A DNA stretch of 63,237 bases from Chitinophagales bacterium (GTDB taxonomy: Bacteria; Bacteroidota; Bacteroidia; Chitinophagales; Chitinophagaceae): contig JAFLBM010000023.1 in NCBI GenBank assembly GCA_017303455.1, positions 1-63,237 of the forward strand, in the 5' to 3' direction. Position numbers and translations under genes: made by a program. Under the pieces are notes generated by a model. It made no database searches. It was not told where the DNA came from and worked only from the letters and a program-made list of their open reading frames with translations. Positions 43,049 to 52,425 of the stretch are shown here, piece after piece (the stretch's first letter is position 1; the number at the start of each line of letters is the position of its first letter).

Positions 43049-45184
43049 ATGTCAATTATTCAATCTATCAGGGACAGAGGTGCGGTGATTTCGGTGATCA
43101 TTATAGCCCTTGCATTACTCGGATTTATCGCCATGGATGCCCTTACCGGCAGAAGCAACATTTTTGGCGGCAGCCCTTCCACTACCGTTGGAAAGGTGAA
43201 TGGTGAAAAAATCGGGGTGCAGAATTTTCAAATTCTGATCAACCAGAACGAGCAGAATATGCAGCAACAGGGTTATCCCTCCGGCGAAGCTACCCGCCAG
43301 CAGGCAATGGAAGCTGCCTGGTCACAGGAAGTGAACAGGATCTTATTGAAACAGGAACTGGATAAACTGGGTATTGAGGTTGGTAAAAAAGAAATGGGCG
43401 ATATGTTATATGGCCCTAACCCTTCCCCGGTTGCCAAACAATACCTGGGCGGGCAGGATGGCCAGTACAATGTGGCACAAGTGCAGCAAACGATCAGCGA
43501 GATCCAGAAAGGAAGAGACGCCAGCAGGAAAGAACAACTGAACCAGTTGCTGAATTATATCAAGCAGGTGCGGTTGGAAGAAAAATACAATTCCCTGTTC
43601 ACCAACAGTACCAACTTCCCCAAATGGTTACTGGAAAAACAAAATGCAGATAACAGCCAGCTGGGCCGCATCTCTTTTGTTCGGGTGCCATATACAGAAA
43701 TTCCGGACAGCAGTGTAAAGATCAGTGATAAAGAAGTGGCGGATTATATCAGCAAGCACAAAGATGATTTCAAACAGGAAGAGTCCCGCAGCATTGCTTA
43801 CCTCGCCTTCAGTGCAGCACCTAACGGAAAAGATACAGCAGCGACCATTGAAAAACTGAAAGCGATCGCACCATCTATGGCAGCTGCTAAAGATGATGAA
43901 ATAGAAAATTTCCTGGCAGCAGAAGGTGCCGCCAATTTTTACAATGGTTATATCAATGGTAAAACGATACAGATAGCACAGAAAGATTCTATTTTCAGAA
44001 CACCGGTAGGAACTATTTATGGACCTTACCTGGATGGCGGCTCTTTCACTATTGCGAAGATGCTGGGGGTAAAACAAATGCCCGATTCTGCAAAAGTTCG
44101 TCATATCCTTATTGCCACAATGCAGCGGGACCCGCAAACCGGGCAATCGCAAATGGTAAGAGATGACGCAACTGCACAAAAACTGATCGATAGTGTACAG
44201 CGACTGATCAGCAGTGGCCAGCCATTTGATTCTGTTTGTGTAAAATTATCCGAAGACCCCGGCAGTAAAGATAAAGGCGGTGTGTATGAAATAGGAAGCG
44301 GCCAGATGGTGGCCCCCTTCAATGATTATAGTTTTACCAACTCCCCGGGTTCAAAAGGAATTGTAAAAACAGAATTTGGCTATCATTATATAGAAGTAAT
44401 ATCGCACAAAGGGTCCGCTACCGGCTATAAAATCGCTTACCTGAGCAAGCCCATTGTTGCCAGCCAGGAAACGATCAATGATGCCCGTAACAATGCCGGG
44501 AGTTTCGCCGGTAAAGCAAGGGATGAAAAATCATTCAATGAAACCTTTGATAAAGAATGGAAAACAAAAGGATATAACAAAGGAATTGGGTTGGATATCC
44601 GCCCGACAGCTTACCAGGTAAGCGGCCTCGGTTTCTCCAGGGATTTTGTAAGAAAGATCTATGAAGCCAAACGGGGCGAAGTACTGCAGCCTGAAAGAGT
44701 GGAAGAAAACTATGTGGTGGCCGTGGTAACAGAAGTGCAGGAAAAGGGAACACAGCCTGTTGGTAAAGCAAGAGCCATGGTGGAACCCCCGCTGCGCAAC
44801 CATAAAAAAGCAGAGCAGATCAAAACAAAACTCGGACCCGTGACTACCCTGGAAGCAGCAGCTACCAAACTTGGAAAACTGGTGGAAGTGGCGGACAGCC
44901 TTCGTTTTGGTGGTGGTCAGAGCACCATTGGATTTGAACCGAAGGTATTGGGAGCAACCTTTTACCCGGCCAACCGCGGTAAAGTTATAACCGAACCAAT
45001 TGAAGGAACCGCAGGCTTGTATATCATAAGAGTGGATAATGTTACTGCAACAGCGATCGCCGATGCAAACGTGGCAGAACAAAGGAAACAACAATATGAA
45101 ATGTCTAAACAAAGAGGCAGCTCACCGTTAATGGCTCTTCGGGAAGCAGCCAGCATTAGTGATAACCGGACCAAACATTTCTAA
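43049..45184 (+). CDS. PpiD/SurA-like membrane-anchored peptidyl-prolyl isomerase
   Basis: A 711-residue protein: short N-terminal Arg-rich stretch, one membrane helix (about 12-32), then a SurA-like N-terminal domain with NGEKIGVQNFQILINQNEQ and QQAMEAAWSQEVNRILLKQELDKLGIEV, and a parvulin domain near 335-450 (AKVRHILIAT, LSEDPGSKDKGGVYEIGSGQMVAPFNDYSF, TEFGYHYIEV). It helps outer-membrane and periplasmic proteins fold. TATTTTTG at 43006-43013 is a likely -7 element. Ends at a strong terminator. Confidence 0.9.
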   Translation: MSIIQSIRDRGAVISVIIIALALLGFIAMDALTGRSNIFGGSPSTTVGKVNGEKIGVQNFQILINQNEQNMQQQGYPSGEATRQQAMEAAWSQEVNRILLKQELDKLGIEVGKKEMGDMLYGPNPSPVAKQYLGGQDGQYNVAQVQQTISEIQKGRDASRKEQLNQLLNYIKQVRLEEKYNSLFTNSTNFPKWLLEKQNADNSQLGRISFVRVPYTEIPDSSVKISDKEVADYISKHKDDFKQEESRSIAYLAFSAAPNGKDTAATIEKLKAIAPSMAAAKDDEIENFLAAEGAANFYNGYINGKTIQIAQKDSIFRTPVGTIYGPYLDGGSFTIAKMLGVKQMPDSAKVRHILIATMQRDPQTGQSQMVRDDATAQKLIDSVQRLISSGQPFDSVCVKLSEDPGSKDKGGVYEIGSGQMVAPFNDYSFTNSPGSKGIVKTEFGYHYIEVISHKGSATGYKIAYLSKPIVASQETINDARNNAGSFAGKARDEKSFNETFDKEWKTKGYNKGIGLDIRPTAYQVSGLGFSRDFVRKIYEAKRGEVLQPERVEENYVVAVVTEVQEKGTQPVGKARAMVEPPLRNHKKAEQIKTKLGPVTTLEAAATKLGKLVEVADSLRFGGGQSTIGFEPKVLGATFYPANRGKVITEPIEGTAGLYIIRVDNVTATAIADANVAEQRKQQYEMSKQRGSSPLMALREAASISDNRTKHF

Positions 45185-45217
45185 GTACAACGATTTTTAC
45201 CGATACCAACTGTAAGG

Positions 45218-45251
45218 CCCGTTCCGTTACAAGGAACGGGTTTTTGTTTTT
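45218..45251 (+). terminator. Intrinsic terminator after the PpiD-like gene
   Basis: CCCGTTCC and GGAACGGG pair around GTTACAA, followed by TTTTTGTTTTT. It is 33 bases after the stop. Confidence 0.9.
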
Positions 45252-45311
45252 CCTGCCCCCGTAAACAAGAGCCGTTCGGATTTGTTAGTTTTACGTACTG
45301 ATATTTCTATC

Positions 45312-45818
45312 ATGAGTGAACCCTTTGTCAATAAAGTAGCCGAAAGCGGGCTGATCACCCTGGACCTGGAAAAATATTATCCAAGAACAGCTACTGCTGT
45401 TTTTGATATGAAGGATCATTTATTTATGGGTATGATCCTGAAAGAAAAAGATTTCCGGGAAACGTTGAAGAATCTCGACTGGTCTGTTTACCAGGATAAG
45501 AATGTGGCCTTGTTCTGCAGTGCAGATGCCATCATTCCCGTGTGGGCCTATATGCTGGTGGCGGCTTACCTGCAACCCGTTGCCAAAGAAATAGTGATGG
45601 GCGATGAAAAAGAATTGCATAAGCAGGTCTTTCTCAAAAATCTTGCTGCTGTTGATGTACATGAGTTCACCGACAAAAGAGTGGTGATAAAAGGCTGTGG
45701 TGAAACACCCATTGAAGATTTTGTGTACATGGAGATCACCAAATTACTCCGCCCCGTTGTTAAAAGCATCATGTACGGCGAACCCTGCAGCACCGTCCCG
45801 GTTTACAAAAAAAGATAA
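45312..45818 (+). CDS. DUF2480 family protein
   Basis: A 168-residue protein of the Bacteroidota-specific DUF2480 group: NKVAESGLITLDLEKYYP, DMKDHLFMGMILKEKDFRE, VALFCSADAIIPVWAYMLVAAYL, and VVIKGCGETPIEDFVYMEITKLLRPVVKSIMYGEPCSTVPVYK. No known activity. ATG at 45312 is used; the frame is open ten codons upstream. Convergent with the membrane-protein gene, three bases between stops. Confidence 0.88.
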   Translation: MSEPFVNKVAESGLITLDLEKYYPRTATAVFDMKDHLFMGMILKEKDFRETLKNLDWSVYQDKNVALFCSADAIIPVWAYMLVAAYLQPVAKEIVMGDEKELHKQVFLKNLAAVDVHEFTDKRVVIKGCGETPIEDFVYMEITKLLRPVVKSIMYGEPCSTVPVYKKR

Positions 45819-45821
45819 CTG

Positions 45822-46271
45822 CTATTTAAAAATATCCTGTGCAAAATTTTTCAGGAACTCACTGTAGCTGCTGTAATTATTCTCAAAAAAAATATTCCAG
45901 AGTTTGATACCGAGTATCACCAGGCCCAGCACACTTAATAACTGGAAGGGTTTGATATATACTTTCAGTGCCACGATGATACGGGTCACGAAAAGAAAAA
46001 GCCCCAGCATTAAAATGATCGCACCGGGAGTCTTAATAGCTTTACTCACACTGCTGCGCATAGCACCGCTCACAGGATCATACGTATCGGGCGGAAAATA
46101 AGAATCAAAAAGGTACACACAGCCTTTCCAAAGCAGGATCACACAGGCGATCACAAATAAAATATTACTGGCTACCTGGATGGCATGGTTGAGCCAGGGG
46201 ATCTTTCTTTCTTCTTCTTTTTCAAACAGGGACACAATGCCATCGAGCTGGTCGCTTATAAAATCACTCAT
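45822..46271 (-). CDS. Small membrane protein, function unknown
   Basis: A 149-residue protein with three helices (about 30-52, 85-105, 110-130) and an acidic N-terminus. Gap to upstream corA is 32 bases on the same strand, so it may be co-transcribed and could modulate it, which is inference. No family recognised. Confidence 0.65.
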   Translation of the reverse strand: MSDFISDQLDGIVSLFEKEEERKIPWLNHAIQVASNILFVIACVILLWKGCVYLFDSYFPPDTYDPVSGAMRSSVSKAIKTPGAIILMLGLFLFVTRIIVALKVYIKPFQLLSVLGLVILGIKLWNIFFENNYSSYSEFLKNFAQDIFK

Positions 46272-46303
46272 AACAGTTTATTGGTGGTGAGAGAATGTAC
46301 ATA

Positions 46304-47413
46304 TCAGAACCAGCCCCGTTTGCGGAACACCCAAACCATCCACACGGGGATCAGCAACATCACACCTACGGCGATCCAGAACCCGTATTGATTATGCAGG
46401 TAGGGAATTTCATCAAAGTTCATCCCGAATATACCACCAATGACGGTGGCGGGAGCCAGTAAACAGGTTACGATCGCCATCACTTTCATCACTTCATTCA
46501 TCCGCAGGTTCACATTATTAATATACAGGTCCTGCATACTCACCATAATATCACGATAGTTTTCGGTAAGATCGGCGGCCTGTACAATATGATCATATAC
46601 GTCTTTAAAATACTTGGTCGTTCTGTCGTCCAGCAATTCACTTTCGCTGCGGATAATATTGTTCAGCACATCCCGAACGGGAATAATATTTCTTTTCAGT
46701 ACAATTAATTCTTTACGCAACTGGTTGATCCTGGCCAGGCTCCGGGTATTGCTCCGGCGGATCACTTCTTCCTCCAGTATTTCGATCTGGTCGCCAAGCC
46801 GGTCCATCACCAGGAAATAATTGTCAACAATAAGATCGAGCATGGAATACAGCAGGTAATCAGCACTGCGCTGGCGGATCTGGCTGCGGCCCATTCTCAG
46901 TTTATTACGCAACGGATCAAATACGTCCCGGCTGGCATCTTCCTGGAAACTGATCACAAAATCTTTACCCAGCACAATACTGATCTGTTCAGTTTCCACC
47001 GACTTTTGTTCATTGTTATAATACAGCATATTCAGCAGGCAGAACAGCACACCTTCCACCTCATCCATCTTGGGCCGCTGGTGCATACTGAGAATATCTT
47101 CCACCAGCAACTGGTGAACATCATAGTGTTCACAAACAGCTTCCACATCCGATTTGCGCAGCCCGTCAATATTGATCCAGCTGATGCGGTTACTGGTTTT
47201 ATACGGAAAACAATCTTTCACATGATCGGCTCTTTGCTCATGCAATGATTCTGCATTATAATCATACACAAAAGCCTTCACTTCCCGGGCTTCTTCCCGT
47301 ACAGGAATTAAAGTGGGATTCACTTTCAGGATCTCTTTGGTCCGCTTGGTGCCAAACAGGTTGGGCAGGTAGAGATACTTTAAATATTTTTCAGGGCGAA
47401 GCTTTACATTCAT
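46304..47413 (-). CDS. corA: CorA-family magnesium/cobalt transporter
   Basis: A 369-residue protein: long acidic and helical N-terminal cytoplasmic domain, then two C-terminal helices. GIFGMNFDEIPYLHNQYGFW contains the GMN motif after helix 1, and RKRGWF at the end is the basic tail. The pentamer imports Mg2+ with gating by its own cytoplasmic Mg sites. Normal length and spacing. Confidence 0.94.
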   Translation of the reverse strand: MNVKLRPEKYLKYLYLPNLFGTKRTKEILKVNPTLIPVREEAREVKAFVYDYNAESLHEQRADHVKDCFPYKTSNRISWINIDGLRKSDVEAVCEHYDVHQLLVEDILSMHQRPKMDEVEGVLFCLLNMLYYNNEQKSVETEQISIVLGKDFVISFQEDASRDVFDPLRNKLRMGRSQIRQRSADYLLYSMLDLIVDNYFLVMDRLGDQIEILEEEVIRRSNTRSLARINQLRKELIVLKRNIIPVRDVLNNIIRSESELLDDRTTKYFKDVYDHIVQAADLTENYRDIMVSMQDLYINNVNLRMNEVMKVMAIVTCLLAPATVIGGIFGMNFDEIPYLHNQYGFWIAVGVMLLIPVWMVWVFRKRGWF

Positions 47414-47460
47414 CGTGAAGGAAAGTTAGCAAAGAAATGGAAGAAGAGCACACAAAAATA

Positions 47461-47487
47461 AGAGGCCTTGTTATGAACAAGACCTCT
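47461..47487 (-). terminator. Intrinsic terminator after the DUF4440-type gene
   Basis: AGAGGCCTTGTT and AACAAGACCTCT pair (one mismatch) around ATG; on the minus strand a TTATTTTTG run follows. It ends the transcript reading toward corA. Confidence 0.75.
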
Positions 47488-47510
47488 TTCATTTTCTTGA
47501 CTGTAAAAAT

Positions 47511-47993
47511 TTATTTCGCCGGTGCCGGTGCATCACTGTTCCAGATATCCCGGTGCATTTTCCATTTACCGCCTTCTTCTTTCCACATGACGATGAATTT
47601 TCCTTTCTCATACGAAACGCCGCCATCACCCTGCAGGTCATAGCTGCCGGTTTCGATCACGCCGTCTTTACCACCCATTACTTCGGCTGTGGTAAGAACG
47701 ATCTTCTTAATACCCATTTTCACGGCACCGCCAAAAAAGGCATTGATACCGGCGCTGCCACAGATCTTCGGCACACCGGTCGGGTTGATACAGGCGTCGC
47801 TGGTATAGCAACCGACAAAGGTGGTGGAATCATTTTTAGCAAAGCAATCACCATAGACCGCATTACTGGCAGCGATCTGTGCTTTTACAGAATCGAGGTT
47901 GAAAGAGGAGGCTTCGGTAACTGTTTTGGTTTCATTGTTGCAGGCCGTAAACCCAAGCAGGGTCACGGCACAGGCGAATAACAATAATTTCAT
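47511..47993 (-). CDS. SnoaL/DUF4440-like lipoprotein
   Basis: A 160-residue protein. The signal ends L-G-F-T-A-C, a lipobox. The body (VYGDCFAKNDSTTFVGCYTSDACINPTGVP, then FIVMWKEEGGKWKMHRDIWNSD) has the NTF2-like cone-fold pattern of DUF4440. Such proteins are often small ligand binders or ketosteroid-isomerase relatives. The ATG at 47993 starts the signal; an upstream Met adds 15 residues. Confidence 0.8.
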   Translation of the reverse strand: MKLLLFACAVTLLGFTACNNETKTVTEASSFNLDSVKAQIAASNAVYGDCFAKNDSTTFVGCYTSDACINPTGVPKICGSAGINAFFGGAVKMGIKKIVLTTAEVMGGKDGVIETGSYDLQGDGGVSYEKGKFIVMWKEEGGKWKMHRDIWNSDAPAPAK

Positions 47994-48066
47994 GTTGTAA
48001 GTTTTGGAGTAAGGTAGCCTGTTTGCAGCGGGGAGCAATACCGGGACAAGGGTATTTTAACGCAGC

Positions 48067-48537
48067 TCATTTGCCCTGCAGCAGGATCTTTTTGATCAGT
48101 ACGATCTGCCCCAGGTGATAATGGGTGTGCTCAATGATACCATAAATATTCCGGTGATAGTTGCCGTATTTCTCATCCACAAAGATTGCTGTAAACCGCC
48201 TTTCGGGTAATTGTTCCACCAATGCAACAAAACGCTCCGCATCGGCCAGCGTGGTGGCTACTAATTTGTCCCAGTCTTCCTGGTTATGAATGGCAGGAAC
48301 ATCAAAACTGAATTTATCACTGGCCTCCAGCGGGTTTCCGTTCAATACGTTCAGCACCGCCTGCACATAATAATGGATATGGTAAACCAGGGCCGCAATA
48401 GTATTAAAAGAATGAACAGTTGTGGTAGCCTGCTGCCAGTCAACACCCGTAAGTGTTTCTTTAAGATTAACCGACGTCCAGTTGCCACCCGTAAAAACCT
48501 CGCGGAACTGTTTGGCGGTTTGTTGGGATAAATTCAT
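48067..48537 (-). CDS. DinB-family protein (DUF1572/DinB_2 group)
   Basis: A 156-residue four-helix protein: SFNTIAALVYHIHYYVQAVLNVL supplies the first metal-binding His, and YHRNIYGIIEHTHYHLGQIVLIKKI the last two in H-T-H-Y-H. Members bind a divalent metal and are thought to act in stress or thiol transfer (bacillithiol-like). The exact partner is not known. Confidence 0.88.
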   Translation of the reverse strand: MNLSQQTAKQFREVFTGGNWTSVNLKETLTGVDWQQATTTVHSFNTIAALVYHIHYYVQAVLNVLNGNPLEASDKFSFDVPAIHNQEDWDKLVATTLADAERFVALVEQLPERRFTAIFVDEKYGNYHRNIYGIIEHTHYHLGQIVLIKKILLQGK

Positions 48538-48597
48538 AAAAGCAGTTGAATTGTGGTATTTGTAATCCGCAACATTACAGACAAGTCAAATTAAAGA

Positions 48598-49998
48598 TTA
48601 ATCCTTATTTCTGGTTTCTTTACTCATGAGTATGTCCAGTGCTTTTTCCAGTACTGCATCCTTCCCGGCGAGTAAATCGGTAATGGTTCTTTTTATCTCA
48701 ATATCCGGCTTGATTCCATATCCGACAAATTCACGTCCGTCCGGGTAAGTATCCCGCTTTGTGCAAATCCTTGCAGACCCGCCTCCGGGCAAGTCAAAAC
48801 TCAAAGGCTGGCCGGTACTTCCAAATGTTCTTTCCCCGATGGTAGTAGCCCTTCCTTTAATATCATCAAGACTTATTAAAAAATCCTCTGCGGCTGACCC
48901 TGTGTTGTTCCCAATTAAAACAATAAGCGGCGCTTTAATTCTTGGTATAGTCAGATTGTTATTAAAGATTTCCGCATCTTCTCCAAACCAATAGTTATGG
49001 TTTGCAACGGCTATGGATTTTTTAATCCACCCTTTATCTTTCTCCGTCATACCCATCGTATCTTTTAAAGTATAGAATTTGCCCCATGCTTTGTAAGCAG
49101 CAAGATGGTTGGGTGTTTTCCATCCTGATCCCCTGATCTGCTTCTGTTCAGTGAAATACTTCAAAATTTCTACTCCGATAGCAGAGTTGCCACCACCGTT
49201 ATACCGGAGGTCTATAATAATACCCTTTGCTTTATATAACTCCGGAACCTGCTTCTTAAATGCTGCCACTACTGTAGTGTCCCGAAAGTGTCGCAGTTGC
49301 AGATAGGCAATATTTCCAGGGAGCATCGTAAAAAAATCTCTATACCTGATAATAGCCGGAATGCTTTTCCATTCTTTGTTGCCCGTATTTATCTTTAAAT
49401 TATACGAAACTATTTTCCCTTCCGGGGTTTTAAAAGTTAACCGAACCGGTTTGTCGTTAAAAGCGAAAGGAGGTCGAATAATCTGGTTTATCGCAGTATT
49501 GAATAGCTGGTGTGGAGCAGAGTAGGAAATGTAGGGAAATATCTCGCTTTTTAAAAAGTCGTTCACAGGAACATCATTAACATTTATTAATTCTGATCCC
49601 AGCGGAACGATAGAAGAATCCTTTTTTGGAATACTGGTATTGTAAACCCTCCCATCTAAATATTGAAGGGAGACATCAACACTAATATCTCCTTTTTGAA
49701 TATATGGGGGCATGTTAATATCGGTATGCCCGTCTTTTAATAATGCACAAAACCGTTGAAGTGTCCTATAGTACTCATACGTATTTTTTGTGACAAGTAC
49801 TTTGGGAATAAAAGCCTGGTAAGTGCTGTCCCAATTGATTTTTGCCTTATCAAAATAGGCAAAGTTGTACGATGCTTCTTTCCAGAAAAGGGAAAGGCCA
49901 TATACTTTTTCAGTACTGGTAAGATCAGAGATCGTGTCCAATTGTGCGGCACAGGCAAATGATTTCAGGAATATAAGCCAGAAAGGGATATACTTCAT
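48598..49998 (-). CDS. Exported S41 family peptidase
   Basis: A 466-residue enzyme with signal peptide. C-terminal S41 core: GIIIDLRYNGGGNSAIGVEIL, IVLIGNNTGSAAEDFLISL with the nucleophile Ser in the TGSAAEDF motif, and RTFGSTGQPLSFDLPGGGSARIC. Central PDZ-like region SLQYLDGRVYNTSI. Tail-specific processing of periplasmic proteins is likely; substrate unknown. Confidence 0.86.
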   Translation of the reverse strand: MKYIPFWLIFLKSFACAAQLDTISDLTSTEKVYGLSLFWKEASYNFAYFDKAKINWDSTYQAFIPKVLVTKNTYEYYRTLQRFCALLKDGHTDINMPPYIQKGDISVDVSLQYLDGRVYNTSIPKKDSSIVPLGSELINVNDVPVNDFLKSEIFPYISYSAPHQLFNTAINQIIRPPFAFNDKPVRLTFKTPEGKIVSYNLKINTGNKEWKSIPAIIRYRDFFTMLPGNIAYLQLRHFRDTTVVAAFKKQVPELYKAKGIIIDLRYNGGGNSAIGVEILKYFTEQKQIRGSGWKTPNHLAAYKAWGKFYTLKDTMGMTEKDKGWIKKSIAVANHNYWFGEDAEIFNNNLTIPRIKAPLIVLIGNNTGSAAEDFLISLDDIKGRATTIGERTFGSTGQPLSFDLPGGGSARICTKRDTYPDGREFVGYGIKPDIEIKRTITDLLAGKDAVLEKALDILMSKETRNKD

Positions 49999-50079
49999 AG
50001 GTTAAAGTTATTTTACCAGACAGATAAATTTAGTAAATATGATCATCTCTTCAAAAATCAGTAAGGGGATGCAATGAAC

Positions 50080-50478
50080 CTATCCCAGTTGTGAAAGACC
50101 AATTAATACTTCCATCGCCTTTTCCGCATCCTGCTTCGCCAAAAAAATATGATCATGATAAAAACCGGCGACCACATTGCAACTGATCTGTTCATCGGCT
50201 AAGGCTTTGGAAAAGGCAGCCGTCAGCCCAACGGCTTCTAAGGATGAATGAACGGTTAAGGTGATCCAGGCGGCAACAAAGGAATAAGGGATATTCAACT
50301 TGTCTGCCAGTGATTTTTCCAGGATCACCGTAAAACCTTCTTTTTCTTTGAAGGAAAAAATGATATCATTGATATTGATAACTGAAAGATCGGGTAAGGA
50401 GTAAAAAATAAACTCCCCTTCATTCAATGCCGGTTTCATGGTTCGCAGTAATTGCTGAAGGTTGGTTTCGCCCCGCAT
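50080..50478 (-). CDS. ACT-domain protein
   Basis: A 132-residue protein with two ACT-like halves: LRTMKPALNEGEFIFYSLPDLSVININDIIFSFKEKEGFTVIL and then AAWITLTVHSSLEAVGLTAAFSKALADEQISCNVVAGFYHDHIFL. It matches the small YkfA/DUF-type ACT proteins that bind amino acids. It starts two bases after the kdnB-like gene stop, so is co-transcribed with it. Ligand unknown. Confidence 0.82.
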   Translation of the reverse strand: MRGETNLQQLLRTMKPALNEGEFIFYSLPDLSVININDIIFSFKEKEGFTVILEKSLADKLNIPYSFVAAWITLTVHSSLEAVGLTAAFSKALADEQISCNVVAGFYHDHIFLAKQDAEKAMEVLIGLSQLG

Positions 50479-50480
50479 GG

Positions 50481-51554
50481 CTATAGTTTTTCGTATAAGG
50501 CTCTCAGTTTTTCTCTTGTCATGATCTTTTCCCAATCCTTGCCCAGTGCATTTTCCCATAAAGGTTTCATGCCCATGCTCACATTGATCATTTTTTCAAA
50601 TTCATCATCGCTTAATCCCTTGCAGATACCAACCGGGATCTCGATCTTGTTCTTCTCCACCATGTATTTGAATTCTTTCACCCCCGCGGGATAATATTCT
50701 TCCAGGTGGTTCATCACGATACAGTTGCCAATACCATGCCTGGTGCCGAGTAAATAACTAAGTCCATAGCTGACCGCATGGGCCACCCCCACCTGTGAAT
50801 ACGCAATGCTCATACCTCCTGCATAGGAAGCCATCATCAGCATATCATCACATTCTTCATCCCATTGTGCTTTATCCACAAATACTTTCTGGCATAACTG
50901 CAATGCTTTTTCGCCATAGCTCTTACTGAACTCGTTTAAATAAGTTCCTTCCAGGCTTTCAATGCAATGGATATAACAATCCATGCCGGTATAGAAACGC
51001 TGGTTCGCCGGTGCATTGGCGGTCAGTTCCGGGTCAAGAACGATCTGGTCGAACGGGGTGAAATCAGAATTCATCCCCAGCTTTTTTGTCGGGCCGGTCA
51101 ATACGGTTGTTCTCGATACTTCGGCACCCGTACCACTAAGTGTGGGAATACCCACTTTATAAACACCCGGAAATTTCACCAGGTCCCAGCCCTGGTAATC
51201 AGCCGAAGAACCGGGGTTGTTCATCATTAAAGAAACGGCTTTGGCCAGGTCCATCGTGCTGCCACCACCAATACCAATCACCCCGCTCACGGCACCAAAT
51301 TCTTCTTTCAGTTTCTGCGCCAGTTTATCTACATAGGTGGTTTTGGGTTCGTAGGTCACATCCACAAAGATCACTTTGTCATTTTCTCTAACGGGGATAC
51401 GGTTCACCAATGGTTTACCATCAAAGAAATGATCGACTAAAAAAACCATGGGTTTGCCATCCTGGCGGTGCGGGGCAATGATCTCATCCAACTGGTTAAA
51501 ACTTCCACGGCCATAGACCACAAAGCCGACCATTTTAAAATTTCTGAATTTCAT
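50481..51554 (-). CDS. kdnB: Iron-containing alcohol dehydrogenase, Kdo 8-oxidase (KdnB) type
   Basis: A 357-residue Fe-ADH. GVIGIGGGSTMDLAKAVS is the nucleotide fold, GMDCYIHCIESLEG and VAHAVSYGLSYLLGTRHGIGNCIV supply the metal-binding Asp and His. FRNFKMVGFVVYGRGSFNQLDEI at the N-terminus resembles KdnB, which oxidises Kdo at C8 before amination to 8-amino-Kdo. kdsB lies immediately upstream on the same strand. KdnA (the aminotransferase) is not in the window, so the pathway is only partly supported. Confidence 0.78.
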   Translation of the reverse strand: MKFRNFKMVGFVVYGRGSFNQLDEIIAPHRQDGKPMVFLVDHFFDGKPLVNRIPVRENDKVIFVDVTYEPKTTYVDKLAQKLKEEFGAVSGVIGIGGGSTMDLAKAVSLMMNNPGSSADYQGWDLVKFPGVYKVGIPTLSGTGAEVSRTTVLTGPTKKLGMNSDFTPFDQIVLDPELTANAPANQRFYTGMDCYIHCIESLEGTYLNEFSKSYGEKALQLCQKVFVDKAQWDEECDDMLMMASYAGGMSIAYSQVGVAHAVSYGLSYLLGTRHGIGNCIVMNHLEEYYPAGVKEFKYMVEKNKIEIPVGICKGLSDDEFEKMINVSMGMKPLWENALGKDWEKIMTREKLRALYEKL

Positions 51555-51699
51555 GATTTATATTTTACCACAAAGGGCTCAAAGAATTAGGCATTAAGAA
51601 CGCAAAGTTATAGAACGAGTCGTTTGATACCGCTTTTCAATAAAGGAACATTGAAATTAATAAGCGGATCTATACAATAGCCTGTTTCTAATACGGGCA

Positions 51700-52416
51700 T
51701 TAAAGAAGACCCGCTGCTCTCTCCAAATCTTCCGGGGTATCAATTTCCACACCCATATAGTCCACCACGATCATGCGGAGCGGAATACCGTTTTCAAGAT
51801 AACGGAGACATTCTATTTTTTCAGCAGCTTCTAATGGCGTCATGGGCCATTGGGTAAAATTCATCAGTGCAGCTTTGCGGAATGCATAGACACCGATATG
51901 TTCATAATAGGTGACAGGAGCATTTTTATCCCGCAAGTAGGGGAGCACCGAACGGCTGAAGAATAAAGAATTCATGTGCTTGTCAACCGCTACTTTTACA
52001 AAGTTGGGGTCATCAATCTCTTCTTGTTTGGTGAGCACCTGCATCATGGATGCTACCTGTACGGAAGGATCATTGAATTGCTGTAACAGTTTTTCTAAAG
52101 GGGCTCTTTTTACAAAAGGGGTATCGCCCTGTACATTCACAATAATGTCAACATCCATTTCAGCTGCCGCTTCAGCAATGCGGTCGCTGCCACTTTCGTG
52201 TTCCTGCTTACTCATCAACGCTCTACCGCCTGCCGCCGTGATCTCGGTAAAGATGATATCGCTGTCGGTGACCACCACCACTTCATCAAACAAGCCGGTT
52301 GCCATCGTGGCATCATAGGTATGACGGATAACCGTTTTATCACCCAGCATCTGCATCAGTTTGGCAGGAAAACGGGTGGCTGCATAACGGGCTGGTATCA
52401 TAGCGATCTTTCTCAT
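51700..52416 (-). CDS. kdsB: 3-deoxy-manno-octulosonate cytidylyltransferase
   Basis: A 238-residue CMP-sugar synthetase: AMIPARYAATRFPAKLMQMLGDKTVI, GRALMSKQEHESGSDRIAEAA, VNVQGDTPFV, and LPYLRDKNAPVTYYEHIGVYAFRK. It activates Kdo (or 8-amino-Kdo) with CTP for lipid A attachment. TAGTTTTG on the minus strand at 52421-52428 lies four bases before the ATG, giving a near-leaderless message. Followed by the KdnB-like gene after 145 bases. Confidence 0.95.
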   Translation of the reverse strand: MRKIAMIPARYAATRFPAKLMQMLGDKTVIRHTYDATMATGLFDEVVVVTDSDIIFTEITAAGGRALMSKQEHESGSDRIAEAAAEMDVDIIVNVQGDTPFVKRAPLEKLLQQFNDPSVQVASMMQVLTKQEEIDDPNFVKVAVDKHMNSLFFSRSVLPYLRDKNAPVTYYEHIGVYAFRKAALMNFTQWPMTPLEAAEKIECLRYLENGIPLRMIVVDYMGVEIDTPEDLERAAGLL

Positions 52417-52425
52417 GCTGCAAAA

